46,083 nt of DNA from Nitrospinota bacterium (GTDB lineage Bacteria > Nitrospinota_A > UBA7883 > JACRGQ01), in the NCBI GenBank assembly GCA_016217735.1, contig JACRGQ010000035.1, positions 1-46,083 of the forward strand, given 5' to 3'. The position numbers and the translations under genes were made by a program. The notes below the pieces were generated by a model. It ran no database searches, was not told the DNA's origin, and saw only the letters and a program-made list of their open reading frames with translations. This document shows, piece after piece, positions 1 through 9,100 of the stretch (within the stretch, counting starts at the first letter, position 1; every line of letters begins with the position of its first letter).

Positions 1-140
1 GCGACGCCTATGCACCCATAACAGGTATTTCAAAAGCCTTGAGGAGTTGATTGTCGTTATCGGAAAACAGTTGGATAAATGGCTGAGGCCAAACGGACAG
101 CTTAAAAGACTATGCGCAATTATTTAAGACGCTGTGTATA
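1..140 (+). mobile_element. 3' end of an IS630-family-like insertion sequence
   Basis: The first 127 bases encode the tail of a transposase (next entry). Eleven bases after its stop the sequence turns in frame into a PAS-domain coding sequence (I-G-K-N-P-R). This is the layout expected if the element inserted inside the kinase gene. IS630-type elements target TA, and a TA sits at 139-140 exactly where PAS coding resumes, so it could be the target duplication. The right terminal repeat would overlap the transposase stop codon. The other end lies outside the window, so the family call rests on the C-terminus only. Confidence 0.6.
2..127 (+). CDS. IS630-like transposase, C-terminal 41 residues only
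   Basis: Frame 2 reads open from the window edge to a TAA at 125-127. The peptide has the features of an IS630/Tc1-like DDE transposase tail: N-R-Y-F-K-S-L-E-E-L, then an aromatic and basic stretch, ending R-L-C-A-I-I. The DDE catalytic residues would be upstream of the window. Whether the full gene is intact cannot be seen. The call is inferred from resemblance of the terminal motif and from the abrupt junction with the kinase gene. Confidence 0.55.
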   Translation, partial: RRLCTHNRYFKSLEELIVVIGKQLDKWLRPNGQLKRLCAII

Positions 141-155
141 GGAAAGAACCCGCGC

Positions 156-1118
156 GTGCTCAAAAGCGGCCGCCATGACCGCCCGTTCTACGAAGAGCTT
201 TGGAAAACCATCAAGGCGGGGCGCGTCTGGCGCAACCGTATCGTCAACCGCAGGAAGGATGGTTCCCTGTATGACGAAGAGATGACCATCTCCCCCATCG
301 CGGACGCATCAGGCGCGATCATGAACTTCGTCGCGGTGAAACGCGACGTTACCCGCGAAGCGGCCCTGCAAAAATCGCGCGCCTATTTCACCGATATCAC
401 CGCGCATGAACTCCGCACGCCGCTGACGAAGCTGCATCTTGTGGAGAACATGCTCAAGCAGATCGAAACCGCCGGGTCCGGGGAGCGCATTGGGGATGTG
501 CGCAACGCGCTGCTGGAATCGATGGCGGCGTTCGACCGGATCGTCAACGCCACCACCCTGATCTCGGACATGACCCGGACCGGCGCCGAAAAGCCGTTGG
601 TCAGGGATTTCATCTACTACGACATCGCGGCGGCGCTGGAAAACACCCAAAGCAATATCGAAGGCGCGCGGCGGGATATCAGGATTGAAACGGACATGGC
701 GGGTATCCCGCGTCATGCCATCGTGATGGGAAACCGCGGCATGATCAAGCAGGCGCTGGACGAGGTGCTTTCCAACGCCGTCAAATTCACGCCGGACGGC
801 AAAACCATCAGCGTCCGGGCATATTCCGGCGGCGGTTTGGTACATATTGAAGTGGCCGACGAAGGGGAGGGAATACCCGAAGACAAATTGCGGGATGTGT
901 TTATTCCCTACTACTCCCTCGAAAGCTCGCTGAAACACTCGACGGGCCGCTATAAATTCCACGGCGGCGGGATGGGGCTGGGGCTGACTATGGCCAAACT
1001 GATAATGGAATACCACAACGGCACGCTCGCAATCGCAAACCGCGCCGATGGCGCGGGTGCGTCGGTTGTCTTGAACTTCCCCCTCGCTTCGGATGAAAAC
1101 CCGCCGCCCTCCGCATAA
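156..1118 (+). CDS. PAS-sensor histidine kinase, 5'-truncated by an insertion sequence
   Basis: The product is a transmitter kinase lacking its N-terminus. In order it has the end of a PAS domain with its PAC motif (R-K-D-G-S-L-Y, about residues 1-66), a HisKA dimerisation helix with the phospho-accepting His84 in AHELRTPL, and a HATPase domain: N box around SNAVKFTPDG, G1 box ADEGEGIPED, G2 box GGGMGLGLTMAK. Coding continues in frame upstream of the GTG at 156 to about 139, where the insertion element begins, so 156 is not the original start. An AGGAAAG at 140-146 stands nine bases before this GTG, so a shortened protein could still be made, but with a broken sensor. No partner response regulator is adjacent. 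Confidence 0.85.
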   Translation: MLKSGRHDRPFYEELWKTIKAGRVWRNRIVNRRKDGSLYDEEMTISPIADASGAIMNFVAVKRDVTREAALQKSRAYFTDITAHELRTPLTKLHLVENMLKQIETAGSGERIGDVRNALLESMAAFDRIVNATTLISDMTRTGAEKPLVRDFIYYDIAAALENTQSNIEGARRDIRIETDMAGIPRHAIVMGNRGMIKQALDEVLSNAVKFTPDGKTISVRAYSGGGLVHIEVADEGEGIPEDKLRDVFIPYYSLESSLKHSTGRYKFHGGGMGLGLTMAKLIMEYHNGTLAIANRADGAGASVVLNFPLASDENPPPSA

Positions 1119-1130
1119 GTCAGTCCCCAC

Positions 1131-1305
1131 CGGTAGGTACACAATTCGGGAGGCGCGGAAGGATTTTCAATCCGCGCCGGAGGTGGCCTATAGGCCATAT
1201 TGTGTACATTGGCGCGAAGCGCCAACCTCCCTCCCCCCGGTAGGTCGCACTTTCCAGTGTGACTTTGGCGCAAAAGCGCCAACCCTGTCGGCCCGTTGGG
1301 CCGAT
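1131..1305. repeat. Modular stem-loop array, copy A
   Basis: Tandem palindromes fill this non-coding stretch. GTACACAAT (1137-1145) pairs with ATTGTGTAC (1199-1207) and encloses GGCGCGGA/TCCGCGCC (1152-1178) and TGGCCTATAGGCCA (1184-1197). Then come TTGGCGC-GAA-GCGCCAA (1209-1225), GTCGCACT/AGTGTGAC (1244-1263, one wobble pair), TTGGCGC-AAAA-GCGCCAA (1265-1282) and TCGGCCC-GTT-GGGCCGA (1288-1304). CCGGTAGGT occurs twice, before the first and the fourth modules, suggesting two joined units. The TCGGCCC/GGGCCGA module recurs at 28376, 44639 and 45861. No protein is supported here. Confidence 0.8.
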
Positions 1306-1398
1306 GGCAGGAAAGTTGGAAACAGGAATAAATAGAACAGAGACTATTTTTCTAATTCCCATTCGCGCGCTTCGTGCTATTCGTGGTTCATGCTCCTG

Positions 1399-1585
1399 TT
1401 CCGGAAAGAGATCCTTCGCCCTTGAAGGGCGTTTTACACTGCGCACCAGAGGCGCTTGTGTTAAAAAGACGGAACAGTCCTGCGGACTGTCCGCTTTTTT
1501 CGCGGCGGTTTGTACACGGCTGGCTCCATTGCATTTCGCCGCCGCATTTTATTCCGCCGCTCCCTCGCCCGCGGCTCAGGATGAC
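1399..1585. repeat. Split REP-like element with inserted hairpins
   Basis: The reverse complement of 1399-1420 (GGCGAAGGATCTCTTTCCGG) matches bases inside the repeat at 13229. The reverse complement of about 1570-1585 (GTCATCCTGAGCCGC) matches that repeat's left end. In this copy the two pieces are about 140 bases apart, separated by other palindromes including ACAGTCC-TGC-GGACTGT. This and copy A explain most of the 520-base gap between the kinase and the next gene. The rest of the gap (about 1306-1398 and 1586-1625) shows nothing I recognise. Confidence 0.55.
1470..1500 (+). terminator. Intrinsic terminator-like hairpin
   Basis: A stem built from CGGAACAGTCC and GGACTGTCCG around a TGC loop is followed by C and six T. 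This is a good Rho-independent terminator for the plus strand. It lies about 350 bases after the kinase stop and before the glycosyltransferase, so it would separate the two transcripts. It may be part of the local repeat. Confidence 0.55.
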
Positions 1586-1625
1586 CGGAACGGCGGAAGC
1601 CATAAATTATCCCGATAAAATGGGA

Positions 1626-1631
1626 TAGAAT
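1626..1631 (+). promoter_or_regulatory. -10-like box directly upstream of the GT2 gene
   Basis: TAGAAT ends nine bases before the ATG at 1641. No ribosome-binding site is present. The layout predicts transcription starting at or near the initiation codon. One of ten such cases in the window. Confidence 0.35.
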
Positions 1632-1640
1632 ATTCTCCAC

Positions 1641-2576
1641 ATGGATACCCCAAACCCCCTCCTCTCCGTGGTGATCGTGAACTGGAACGGCCGTGAGCCG
1701 CTGCGCCTCTGCCTCGAAAGCCTTTACCGGCATGAAAAAACGGCGGACATGGAGATCATCGTTTCGGATAACGCATCAACCGACGGCTCGGTGGCGATGC
1801 TGCGGGAAAAATTCCCCGCCGTGCGGATCATCGAAAACGGCGAAAACCTGGGATTCGGCGCGGGAAACAACCGGGCGCTGGCCGTGGCGCGCGGTGAATA
1901 CGTGCTGATGCTCAATCCCGACATGGAGTTCATCGAGCCGGGCCTCGAAAAGCTTGTCGCCTTCATGGCCGCGCGTCCGGCGGCGGGCCTCATCGGCTGC
2001 CGCGTGGAAAACCCCGACGGCGGCTTCATGCGCCAGTGCCGCCGCGGCTATCCCGATCCGCTTTCCGCCTTCTACAAGGCCAGCGGCCTCATCCGCCTCT
2101 TCCCCCGCCACCCCCGCATCGCCCGCTATTTTTACGGCGGCGCGCCGGAGGATGCCGTGATGCCGGTGGACGCCGTCTCCGGCAGCTTCATGCTGGCGCG
2201 GCGCGAGGCCCTCAAGAAAGCGGGCAATTTTTGCGAAGAGTACTTTATGTACGTTGAAGACGTCGACCTCTGCAAAAAAATCCGCGGCGCGGGGTACGAG
2301 GTGCTCTATGCGCCGCTCATGCGGATACGCCACCACGGCGGCCGCTGCGTGGCCAAAATGCCCCGGCGATCCGCCTTTTACCACTACCACATGACCCGCT
2401 CGCACCTTGTCCTCTACCGCAAGGACGGCTCACTTTCGGCGCTGGTCTTCTGGTTCATCGCGGCGCGCTACATCCTTGTTTCGCTGCTGAGCGGAAACCG
2501 GCACCTGAACGCGCACCTGCGCGAGTTCTTCGCCATCCGCTCCGGCACGGTCACCGAAGCGATGAGGCGGCTATGA
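1641..2576 (+). CDS. Family 2 glycosyltransferase (rhamnosyltransferase-like)
   Basis: An inverting GT-A transferase that probably adds a sugar to a cell-surface glycan from a nucleotide-sugar donor at the inner face of the cytoplasmic membrane. The N-terminal nucleotide-binding motif is VVIVNWNG, followed by DNASTDGSV, the metal-binding segment MLNPDMEF, GSFMLARREAL and YVEDVDLC, the acceptor-side acidic motif. The length of 311 residues is normal for the WbbL/RfbF-like group. A hydrophobic patch near residues 265-280 may help membrane contact. Its stop overlaps the next start as ATGA, so it is translationally coupled to the WecA/MraY-like transferase. The precise sugar cannot be read from sequence. 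Confidence 0.88.
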   Translation: MDTPNPLLSVVIVNWNGREPLRLCLESLYRHEKTADMEIIVSDNASTDGSVAMLREKFPAVRIIENGENLGFGAGNNRALAVARGEYVLMLNPDMEFIEPGLEKLVAFMAARPAAGLIGCRVENPDGGFMRQCRRGYPDPLSAFYKASGLIRLFPRHPRIARYFYGGAPEDAVMPVDAVSGSFMLARREALKKAGNFCEEYFMYVEDVDLCKKIRGAGYEVLYAPLMRIRHHGGRCVAKMPRRSAFYHYHMTRSHLVLYRKDGSLSALVFWFIAARYILVSLLSGNRHLNAHLREFFAIRSGTVTEAMRRL

Positions 2577-3643
2577 ACGAACTCCTGACGGCGGGACGGC
2601 TTCAAATGATGTTCTGGATTTCCTACGCCATGCTCTTCGCCATCGGCATTTTGGGCGCGGCGTTCCTGGCCGGGCGGCTCCCCGCATTTCTGGAGCGCAA
2701 CGGCTTTTTCGACCAGAAATCGCTCCCGCAACGGCGGCTCACCGCCGGGGGTATCGCCATCATTATCCCCTTCCTCGCGGTGCTGGGAGCCGCGGCCCTG
2801 TTCAACCCGCTCGCCTTCAACGCCGGCCGGGGGCAGCTCGGCTTTCTTTTCGCGGCCCTTGCCATCATCGCCGCGCTGGGCCTCTACGACGACCGCAAAG
2901 GGGCTTCACCGGTGCTGAAAATCGCCGTGCAGGCCGCGGCGGCGCTGGTCTTCATGGCCGGGGGGCAGTCGCTCGATTTCATCACCAGTCCGATCCACAG
3001 CGCGGTCGCCGTCGGCGCGTGGGGAGCCGTGCCGCTGGTGATATGGATTCTCGCCGTCACCAACGCCATGAACCTCATCGACGGCATAGACGGCCTCGCC
3101 GCCGGTATCGCGCTGATCTCGGCCATCACCCTCTTCGCCATCTCGCACATCTTCGGCGAAAACACGCTCGCCTCGTTCGCCGTGCTGCTGGCGGGATGCC
3201 TGTTCGGTTTCATCAGGATGAACCTCCCCCCCGCAAAACTGTTTTTGGGGGACACCGGCTCGCTCTTCCTCGGCTTCGCGCTGGCGGCCGCCTCGGTGAT
3301 GGAGCGGCGCAAAGGCTCCGTCACCCTCACCCTCCTCGTGCCGATGGTGATACTCGCCATTCCGCTGCTGGACGCGGTGCTCGCTTTTTTCCGCCGTGCG
3401 CTGAAAGGACAAAACCCGATGCGCGGCGACAGCGGCCACATCCATCACCGGCTGCGGCGGCTCGGCCTTTCCGATACGCAAATCGATATGATGCTCTACC
3501 TCTTCAGCGCCTATCTCGCCATCACCGCCGGAGTGCTCGCCTTCTTCCCGAAAGAAACCGCGATGGTCGTCCTCATCCTCCTGGCTATCGGGATATTCAT
3601 CGCTTTGGAAATTCTCCGCGCCATCGAACGCGGCATCAAGTAG
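2573..3643 (+). CDS. Undecaprenyl-phosphate glycosyl-1-phosphate transferase (WecA/MraY family)
   Basis: A polytopic membrane enzyme that transfers a sugar-1-phosphate (likely GlcNAc-1-P) to undecaprenyl phosphate, starting synthesis of a lipid-linked glycan. Seen motifs: GGIAIIIP, LYDDRKG (paired Asp), NAMNLIDGIDGLAAG, FLGDTGSLFLGF and the C-terminal cytoplasmic DSGHIHHRL. The HIHHRL motif is typical of WecA/TagO rather than MraY, so a role in O-antigen or other surface polymer is favoured over peptidoglycan. About ten hydrophobic segments span the 356 residues. The start overlaps the preceding GT2 stop by four bases, indicating one operon. Confidence 0.88.
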   Translation: MNELLTAGRLQMMFWISYAMLFAIGILGAAFLAGRLPAFLERNGFFDQKSLPQRRLTAGGIAIIIPFLAVLGAAALFNPLAFNAGRGQLGFLFAALAIIAALGLYDDRKGASPVLKIAVQAAAALVFMAGGQSLDFITSPIHSAVAVGAWGAVPLVIWILAVTNAMNLIDGIDGLAAGIALISAITLFAISHIFGENTLASFAVLLAGCLFGFIRMNLPPAKLFLGDTGSLFLGFALAAASVMERRKGSVTLTLLVPMVILAIPLLDAVLAFFRRALKGQNPMRGDSGHIHHRLRRLGLSDTQIDMMLYLFSAYLAITAGVLAFFPKETAMVVLILLAIGIFIALEILRAIERGIK

Positions 3644-3675
3644 CCTCCGCCCCGCCGATACGCTAAAATACAAAA

Positions 3676-4800
3676 ATGCGATTTATACTTTTGCGCGCCG
3701 TATTGTTGGCTTTGGCGTTTTTGACGCCGTTGACGCCGCTGGCGCGCGCGGTGGATTTGCAGGAAATGGAGGAAGATGCTCCGCCTCCGCCCGATCCCTA
3801 CGCCATCATCGAGGAAACCACCCGCGCTATCGTAAAAAACCCCGCTGATTCAAAAGCTTATAGCGACCGCGCCGCCGCCTATCACATGCTCGGCCAGCTC
3901 GAACGAACCCTCGATGACATGAACCACGCCGTCGTCCTCAACCCAAATGATTCCGCATACTTACAACAACGCGGCGAAACATTGCGCGACGTGGGCAACC
4001 CCGCAAGCGCCATCACCGATTTCAACCGCGCTCTCAAAATTGATCCTGTAAATACAGATGCTTACGTGGGGCGTGGCTTAGCCCGCTATATGCTGGGAAA
4101 ATACCGTGAGGCGGTGAACGATTATACCTTGGCACTCGCCCTCGATCCTCTGGACGACTTCGCTTACAACAATAGAGGCAATGCTTTCAGTGAGTTGCGA
4201 GAGTGGGACAAGGCTTTCGCCGATTACGATGCCGCCATCGCCATCAGCCCTGAAAATACAAACGCCCGCTACAACCGCGGACAGGCCCATATCGCCAACG
4301 GCCGCCATGCAGCCGCGCTGGATGACTTGAATTACGTTATAGAAAATTCCCCGGATGACGCGGAAGCGCTGACCCTGCGCGCCGAGGCGCTCATCGCGCT
4401 GGGGAGTGACCGTGCCGCCGTGGATGACCTCAACCGGGCGCTGGCGCTCGACCCCCACAACGCCGAAGCATGGGGGAAACGCGGGATGGCCCGCATACGG
4501 GTTGGCGAAACCGGCGGCCTGGACGACCTGACCCGCGCCATCAATATCGACCCCTCCGCTGAAAACTACGCGGCGCGCGGCAACGCCGCCTATCAAACAG
4601 GCGACTACCCGAAAGCCCTCAAAGATTTCGACCGGGCGCTGAATTTAAAACCGGAATTTCATCAGGCCCACCTCCGCCGCGCGAAGACGCACGAAAAACT
4701 GGGCAATGCCGGCGCGGCGCTGGAGGACTACCAAGCGGCCGCGCGGCGCGGCAACGGACAGGCGAAACGGCTGCTCAAAGCCCGCAATATCGTCTGGTGA
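3676..4800 (+). CDS. Exported tetratricopeptide-repeat protein
   Basis: The first 25 residues form a signal peptide (basic start, Leu/Ala-rich core, cleavage expected after LARA). The rest of the 374 residues is a run of about nine TPR units of 34 residues, recognisable by repeating Y-x-x-R-G/A, A-x-x-D-F/L-x-x-A-L and L-x-P patterns. Such proteins are periplasmic or outer-membrane scaffolds. No enzymatic domain is seen. TAAAAT (3664-3669) stands six bases before the ATG and no ribosome-binding site is visible, so it may have its own leaderless transcript rather than being read with the glycan genes ending 32 bases upstream. Confidence 0.8.
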   Translation: MRFILLRAVLLALAFLTPLTPLARAVDLQEMEEDAPPPPDPYAIIEETTRAIVKNPADSKAYSDRAAAYHMLGQLERTLDDMNHAVVLNPNDSAYLQQRGETLRDVGNPASAITDFNRALKIDPVNTDAYVGRGLARYMLGKYREAVNDYTLALALDPLDDFAYNNRGNAFSELREWDKAFADYDAAIAISPENTNARYNRGQAHIANGRHAAALDDLNYVIENSPDDAEALTLRAEALIALGSDRAAVDDLNRALALDPHNAEAWGKRGMARIRVGETGGLDDLTRAINIDPSAENYAARGNAAYQTGDYPKALKDFDRALNLKPEFHQAHLRRAKTHEKLGNAGAALEDYQAAARRGNGQAKRLLKARNIVW

Positions 4801-4921
4801 CATCCCGCCGCGGCGCGCGGCAAACACTTGCGGGGCACCATTTTTCTTTAAGAATCAGTACCCATGCCTGTACTATTATTTATTGCCTGAATCATAAAAA
4901 TAAAAATGTAAGGAGCCGAAA

Positions 4922-5458
4922 GTGGGACATATGCACCTCGTTCTCAACCATGCCCCGGTCATGGGACTTTTTTTCAGCATCGCGCTGGGGGGATATGCCT
5001 TTTACGTTAACGACAACCATATGAAACGTGCCGCCCTGTGGGCTTATGTGGTTGTTGGCGTCGCCACCATCTTCGCCTACTTGACCGGAGAGCCGGCCGA
5101 AGAAATGGTGGAACACAAACCGGGGGTGCTCAAAGCAATGATTGAGACCCACGAAACGGCGGCGCTCGTGGCCGGCATTTTAATCGGCGTCATCGCGATC
5201 CTTGCGGCGATTGAGCTATGGAACCAGAAAAAAGGGAAACCGCTTAATCCCAAACTCATGATGGGGATCGTCATTCTGTCAGTCATCACCACAATCCCGA
5301 TTGCCCGCGCATCCTACCTAGGGGGGTTGATCGGCCATTCAGAAATCCACCCTTCCGGCTATGCAACCCAACAGGAAATTCCAGGGATCGAGGCGGGAGA
5401 AGAATCAGGCGAGATGGAAGGCGAAAACGCCGGCATGCCCGAACCGGCCAACCACTAA
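4922..5458 (+). CDS. Four-helix membrane protein of DUF2231 type
   Basis: A 178-residue integral membrane protein with four hydrophobic spans (about residues 8-27, 39-57, 80-100 and 110-130). The histidine-rich N-terminus (GHMHLVLNHAPVMG) resembles DUF2231-like proteins, in which conserved His may bind haem or metal. Further His lie in ETHE and GHSEIH. The C-terminal 40 residues are acidic and probably outside the membrane. GTG at 4922 is chosen because AAGGAG precedes it at good distance; an in-frame ATG three codons later is less well placed. It stands alone between a TPR gene and a convergent small membrane gene. Function unknown. Confidence 0.7.
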   Translation: MGHMHLVLNHAPVMGLFFSIALGGYAFYVNDNHMKRAALWAYVVVGVATIFAYLTGEPAEEMVEHKPGVLKAMIETHETAALVAGILIGVIAILAAIELWNQKKGKPLNPKLMMGIVILSVITTIPIARASYLGGLIGHSEIHPSGYATQQEIPGIEAGEESGEMEGENAGMPEPANH

Positions 5459-5513
5459 ACGCCCAATTATACGCAACGCGGGGCGGTGCGCGCGGTTTCC
5501 AGCGGGGCGTCCT

Positions 5514-5777
5514 TCAGACGAGGCTGGTTTCGTACCGGGCCTCCCGGGCCTCTTCCTCCTTGCGCCGATCCTCTTCGATCCGCGTCTGCTGGCTATGGTA
5601 TATCCGGTAGAAATTTTCAATAAATTCGGCCCGTTCGCGGTAGCGCAAACGGATTTCGATATCCATACATATGGCCCCGACAACGATAACCAGCCCCCGC
5701 AACGCCACCAAGGCGAAGAGAATGGCGAACACCGCCGCAAAAACCCATTCGAGATCGTATATCGTAAATAAACCCAT
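5514..5777 (-). CDS. Small membrane protein with charged C-terminal helix
   Basis: An 87-residue product: one long hydrophobic segment (about residues 10-38), then a strongly charged helical tail rich in Arg and Glu (E-E-D-R-R-K-E-E-E-A) that could form a coiled coil. I do not recognise a family. The hydrophobic-then-charged pattern, the fit to an otherwise empty gap and the low overlap with neighbours favour a real gene. It is read toward the DUF2231-like gene and lies just past the ferredoxin terminator, so it is probably transcribed separately. It might be an accessory membrane subunit, which is speculation. Confidence 0.55.
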   Translation of the reverse strand: MGLFTIYDLEWVFAAVFAILFALVALRGLVIVVGAICMDIEIRLRYRERAEFIENFYRIYHSQQTRIEEDRRKEEEAREARYETSLV

Positions 5778-5820
5778 AGTTGTCCACTATATCGGCATCC
5801 GCAGCCGGGGGCTTTAGGCG

Positions 5821-5853
5821 AAAAAAAACCGGCCATCCGGACGGATGACCGGC
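5821..5853 (-). terminator. Rho-independent terminator of the activase-ferredoxin operon
   Basis: On the minus strand a GC stem of about 11 bp (CCGGTCATCCG / CGGATGGCCGG, one wobble pair) is followed by eight T. It lies about 20 bases after the ferredoxin stop and would end that operon cleanly. Confidence 0.85.
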
Positions 5854-5870
5854 CATGGATAGCGGTTCGA

Positions 5871-6134
<264 letters not shown>

Positions 6135-9100
6135 TTAAGCCACACTGCCTTCCGCAGCCTTGCGTTCCTTATACTGCTTCGCCTGGAAAACAAATGCTTC
6201 AAGGCGGGAACGTCCATTATTCTCATCCATCCCGTCGATGTCAATATTCAACCAAGGGATGTTACCACACTCTTCACGCACGCGTTTGGAGACGGCGCTT
6301 ACTACCGTACCCGGCATGCAACCGAAAGGCAAGAGGTTAATTATCCCCGCGCACCCCTTGCCCGCATAGTCTACCGCCTTCCCCACGCTAAGCGTCGCTT
6401 CCCCCTCAAATGTTGCGTCAATGTACGGCGCGGAGCGGGCCAACACTTCCGGCGTGGAAGGCTCATGCCAGTTTAGCAAATCGTCTTTGAATGGTTCCAT
6501 CATTTTTTTCTCATCGTTGTGCGTTATTCCGTTGAGCATCATCCCCGACAGCACTCCCACCCATTTGCCATCACGCCGGTTTTTGGCGATAAAGCGGTCG
6601 GTGCAATAGAAGAACCATTCGCCCAACGGCGCGAGCCACGCCTCCCCACCCATCTCCTCGATACGGCGGATAACATTCCCGTTGCTGTAGCTGTGCAACC
6701 GGACGTAAATTTCCCCAACCACGCCGATGACCGGCCGGCGTACGCTTTTCTCAACCGGCACGGCGCGGAATAGGGCGCGCACGTCATACATGCGTTTAAA
6801 GATGTCCTTTGCGCCCCCCCGCACCGATTTCACCACGATATCCAGCGCCTGCTGATAAGCCCTGTCGGCGGTGCCGGGAACTGTTTCATACGGGCGCGTC
6901 TCGTGCAGCAATTTGAGCAGGATATCCGTCGCCACGATACCACGCCAGGTCATCCGCTTGAAATTACGCCCCACGCCCTCAAAGCCGCCGTAATTCCCTT
7001 CGGCCGAAGGGGCCATCAGCCGCGCATCGACATGTCCCAGCCGGTCCAGTTGTATCCGGAGCGCTCCCTGATACTGTCCCAGGCGGCAAGGGCCTTCGGT
7101 GGTCGGAATAAGAAAGGAGGCGGCCGCCGGGTCGAAGCCGTTTTCCAACGCCTTTTTCAATACATCCCCAGCCACCAACGTGTAGGGGATGCACTCCTTG
7201 CCGGTGCTGTAGCGGCGGCCCACCTCCAGCGACGCCGCGTCGGTCCTCGGCAACACCTCGGCGTCCACTCCGTAGTACCGGAACGCCGCCGCCATGGCGT
7301 AGGAGTGATCGCACATCCAAGGAATGAAGAGTTTGCGGTTGTGGCCGTTAAGCCGGGCGGTCTTTTGCCGCTGACGCCGCGCATAATCACCCCCGTCCAC
7401 GTTTTCCAGCGAGTCGAAAAACGCCTCGCAGCGGGTAATGGCTCCGGCATCCGCCGAATGTTCGTCCACTTCCAGATGGAGGTAGGGTTTTCCCATCATC
7501 TGCTGCTGGACATGGTAGGTTATAAAACTGTCCGGACCGCACTTGAAGTTCGAGATGTAGATGGCGTTGAGCTTCGGATTCTTGCGCACCACTTCCGCGG
7601 CGGCCTGAAGACGCTGGCCGGAACGCCAATACATGTCCGGGTTGCTTTCGTAAACCGGGTCTTCACTCAGTTCCAGCATGTCCATCGGGATGGCGATTTT
7701 CCCCATATCCTTGAGTTTGCGCGGCAGGTCCATGTTGATGCCGCTGTCGCAGCCATTGTAGGGACGCGCGATGATGACCACCGCCTGGCGGTCGTCCTTG
7801 AGGCCCGCCAGCGCTTCACGGCCGCGAGCCTTGAGCGCGGCGTAGAAGGCACTCTGCGCGGCGCGCGCCACACGCACCGCCGCCGCCACTTTCGACGCCG
7901 AAGCCCCCAGCCGGCTTCCCAGCGGGATCAGCGCCTCGGCGACGGCGGCGTCCCCGCGTTGAAAGTTGATGACCGGCTCCCAAAGCTCCAACCCTTTCCC
8001 TTTGAGATCCATGGCGTTTTTTACTATATAGCTGTTGGCTTGCACCAGCGGGCACATCTGGCTGTTCTTGAACTTGCTGGTTCCCTTCTGGCTCATGGTG
8101 AGCACACTGGGCATAAAAATAACGTTGGCCCCCTTGTTGGCAAGATCCACCACATGGCCGTGGATAACCTTTATCGGGAAACAGGTCTCGGCGGTAATGT
8201 GCTCCATCGAATCGCGGGCGATCTGCTGGTTCGTCTTGCCCGAGAGGATGATGTCCGCCCCCAGTTCCTCAAGAAAAGCGCGCCAGAAGGGGAATGACTC
8301 GTACATGGTGAGCACACGCGGCACACCGACCACCATGCCACCCTCCGCCGCCGGCTTTTTCTTCTCCAGATAAGGGCCGAAGCAAAGCCGGTCGCGCTCG
8401 GCGAAAAGATCGGGAAGGCCATTGTCGGCCTTTTTTGCGTCTTTTTCAAACAGCTCGCACCGCGCGCCGTAGTAGTGCGCCGGCTCGTCGACGAATTTCA
8501 CGCGGGAAACATCGCATACGTTATCGCACGCCTTGCACTCGAAACTGGTCACCTTGTAATTGCGTCCGCGCAGATCAAACCCCTTGAAGCGGGTCTTCAA
8601 ATCCGGCCGGTTGCGCATGTAGCGCGCCGCGATGATGGCGGCCCCCACCGCGCCGGTGCAATCATGGTGCGGCGGCACATGTATCTTCTTGCCGGTGATC
8701 GCGCCAAAGGCGGCCACCACGGCGCGGTTCCAGGCCACGCCCCCCTGGAAGAGCACTTTCGCGCCGATGATACGGTCTCCCACCACGCTCAAATAGTTTT
8801 TTACGATGGAATAGGCCAGCCCCGCCGCGAGGTCGGCCGCGGGCGATCCCTTCTGCTGGTTGGACACCAAATCGGATTCTATGAAGACGGTGCAACGCTC
8901 GCCGAATTTCCCCGGACGCGGCGCCGAAAAGGCGGCATCGGAAAAATCTTTCTTGATATCGAGGCCGAGCCGCTCCGCCTGCTCCTCGATGAAACTGCCG
9001 GTGCCGGCGGCGCAAACCTTGTTCATCTCGAAATCGACCACCGCCCCATCCTTGATGGCGATGTATTTGCTGTCCTGCCCGCCGATCTCGAAGATGCTTT

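Noticed and set aside
1131-1305. CRISPR-like array
   Set aside because: The repeats are palindromes of different sequence with no equal-length spacers, and no cas gene is present.
1259-1628. Two overlapping open frames after the kinase
   Set aside because: They are made of palindromic repeats and terminator sequence. The translated text is Cys/Pro/Arg rich with no pattern.
2573-3643. mraY (peptidoglycan precursor transferase)
   Set aside because: The HIHHRL motif and the glycosyltransferase partner fit WecA/TagO, and there are no mur or fts genes around it.
6903-8297. Long open frame on the plus strand inside the activase gene
   Set aside because: It is antisense to a strongly supported coding region, has His/Arg/Gly-rich composition and no family motif. 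GC-rich codon use keeps the opposite strand open.
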